Shown one piece after another: positions 63,170 to 64,000 of a stretch of 64,000 bases of DNA. Within the stretch, counting starts at the first letter, position 1. Each line of letters starts with the position of its first letter. Source of the stretch: Bordetella petrii (GTDB taxonomy: Bacteria > Pseudomonadota > Gammaproteobacteria > Burkholderiales > Burkholderiaceae_B); contig NC_010170.1 in assembly GCF_000067205.1 (NCBI RefSeq), forward strand, positions 1,612,001-1,676,000, read 5' to 3'. The position numbers were made by a program, and so were the translations under genes. The notes beneath the pieces are model-generated. The model did no database searches and had not been told where the DNA came from. It saw nothing but the letters and a program-made list of their open reading frames with translations.

Positions 63170-64000
63170 AGCCAAGGCGCTGCTGCTCAGCAAGGCCGAT
63201 ACGCTCGAGACCATGCAGGATCTCGACCTGCGCGGCGAGGTATTCGAAGGAGACACGCTCAGCGGCATGGTGTTCTATCGGGTTGACTTCTCGTCGGCGT
63301 ACTTTGCCAAGGTCGAGTTCAAGGATTGCATCTTTGTGGAGTGCCTTTTCGCCGATTCATACTCGGTCGATACCGATTTTTCTGGAACCACATTTCAACA
63401 GTGCGATTTTGAACGGGCGCGCGCCGAGAAATGCACATTCCATGGGACGAGTTTCTCGGGCGCCAAGCTGGTGGCGGCGGTTTTCAAGTCATGCAGTTTC
63501 CGGGAGTTCGAACTGAGCGACTGCGATGCCCAGGGCCTGGCGCTGGCCGGCCACGAGATGATCGGCTCGAACATCATCGACACCCGGCTGGACAAGGCGG
63601 ACCTGAGCTATACCGATTTGTCCAGATCAGTGCTTTACGAACTCGACCTGCGCACGACTCGTCTGCAGGGGGCAATCTTGAAAGATCTGGCGCTGTCCGG
63701 CTGCAACGTGTCGGGCCAGAATTTTTCCGGACAGGAACTGTCCGGCTCCCAGTTCAATGAAGCCGTCATCAGCGATGCCGATTTTTCGGAAGCGCGGCTG
63801 GCCATGTGCAACTTCGGGGATAGCAAGATTGAGAATTCCAATTTCCTGGAGGCGGATGCGCGCAATTGCGTGTTCGTCAACGCCACCATCCGCGAGTCCG
63901 TTTTCAGCGGCGCCATATTGGCGCAGTCGCTCTGGAATGGCGCCTTGCTGTCGAAAACGAATTTCAGCTATGCTGACCTCAGCATGAGCGTCTTCAATCG
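63162..64000 (+). CDS. Pentapeptide-repeat protein (3' end outside window)
   Basis: The gene starts at ATG 63162, eight bases inside the previous gene, and stays open to the window edge (279 codons). It begins MREAKALLLSKADTLETMQD and from residue about 20 is almost wholly pentapeptide-like repeats (FSGTTFQQCDFERARAEKCT, LSGCNVSGQNFSGQELSGSQ). Such proteins follow DUF2169 genes in VgrG clusters of Burkholderia and Pseudomonas. Its role is probably structural or adaptor. The true end and any catalytic extension cannot be seen. Confidence 0.88.
   Translation, partial: MREAKALLLSKADTLETMQDLDLRGEVFEGDTLSGMVFYRVDFSSAYFAKVEFKDCIFVECLFADSYSVDTDFSGTTFQQCDFERARAEKCTFHGTSFSGAKLVAAVFKSCSFREFELSDCDAQGLALAGHEMIGSNIIDTRLDKADLSYTDLSRSVLYELDLRTTRLQGAILKDLALSGCNVSGQNFSGQELSGSQFNEAVISDADFSEARLAMCNFGDSKIENSNFLEADARNCVFVNATIRESVFSGAILAQSLWNGALLSKTNFSYADLSMSVFN

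Overview
The window is high-GC, densely coded bacterial chromosome. Gene content and order (ftsK-lolA with rarA-serS, ilvI-ilvH-ilvC-pssA, rpsO-pnp, a single NADP-type icd, a Porin_4-type porin) point to a betaproteobacterium of the Alcaligenaceae, most like Bordetella or Achromobacter. This placement comes from recognised families and protein style, not from a search.

Layout. 1-4.8 kb: N-terminus of an exported protein (probably an M16 peptidase), a small orphan protein, a GNAT acetyltransferase, a VWA/CoxE-like protein with its MoxR ATPase, two small cytochromes c and a DUF1841 protein. 5-10.6 kb: isocitrate dehydrogenase, a major porin, and a DUF4212 + sodium/solute symporter pair behind an elaborate leader. 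10.6-15.5 kb: SMR efflux protein, Smr-domain protein, thioredoxin reductase, FtsK and LolA. 15.6-26.0 kb: an alpha/beta hydrolase and a nine-gene minus-strand operon (PLP D-amino-acid deaminase, oligopeptide ABC transporter, RpiR regulator, D-aminoacylase, RidA) that looks like an N-acyl-D-amino-acid or D-peptide catabolic unit placed between lolA and rarA. 26.1-31 kb: rarA, serS, small orphan proteins and a GST. 31-38 kb: TetR regulator with a perfect palindromic operator, MarC, ChrA, a two-component system, MarR, VOC and WYL proteins. 38-44 kb: an AT-richer patch with a small membrane protein beside tRNA-Ser(CGA), a 3-hydroxybutyrate-type dehydrogenase, YaaA, an MFS transporter and a FUSC protein. 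44.2-54.6 kb: a 35-bp perfect inverted repeat, ilvI-ilvH-ilvC, pssA, two lipoproteins, rpsO-pnp and ilvA. 54.6-64 kb: a PIN-domain protein, then a type VI secretion VgrG island.

The most novel part is the VgrG island at the right end: vgrG is followed, nearly gap-free, by three unrecognised proteins that appear to be mutual paralogues, then a DUF2169-pentapeptide fusion and a second pentapeptide protein that runs off the window. DUF2169 and pentapeptide proteins usually accompany VgrG-dependent effector loading, so the trio are candidates for spike-associated cargo or adaptors. The D-amino-acid operon is the clearest metabolic story: import, deacylation, PLP-dependent deamination and removal of the reactive enamine product by RidA, probably under RpiR control through two operator-like sites 40 bp apart.
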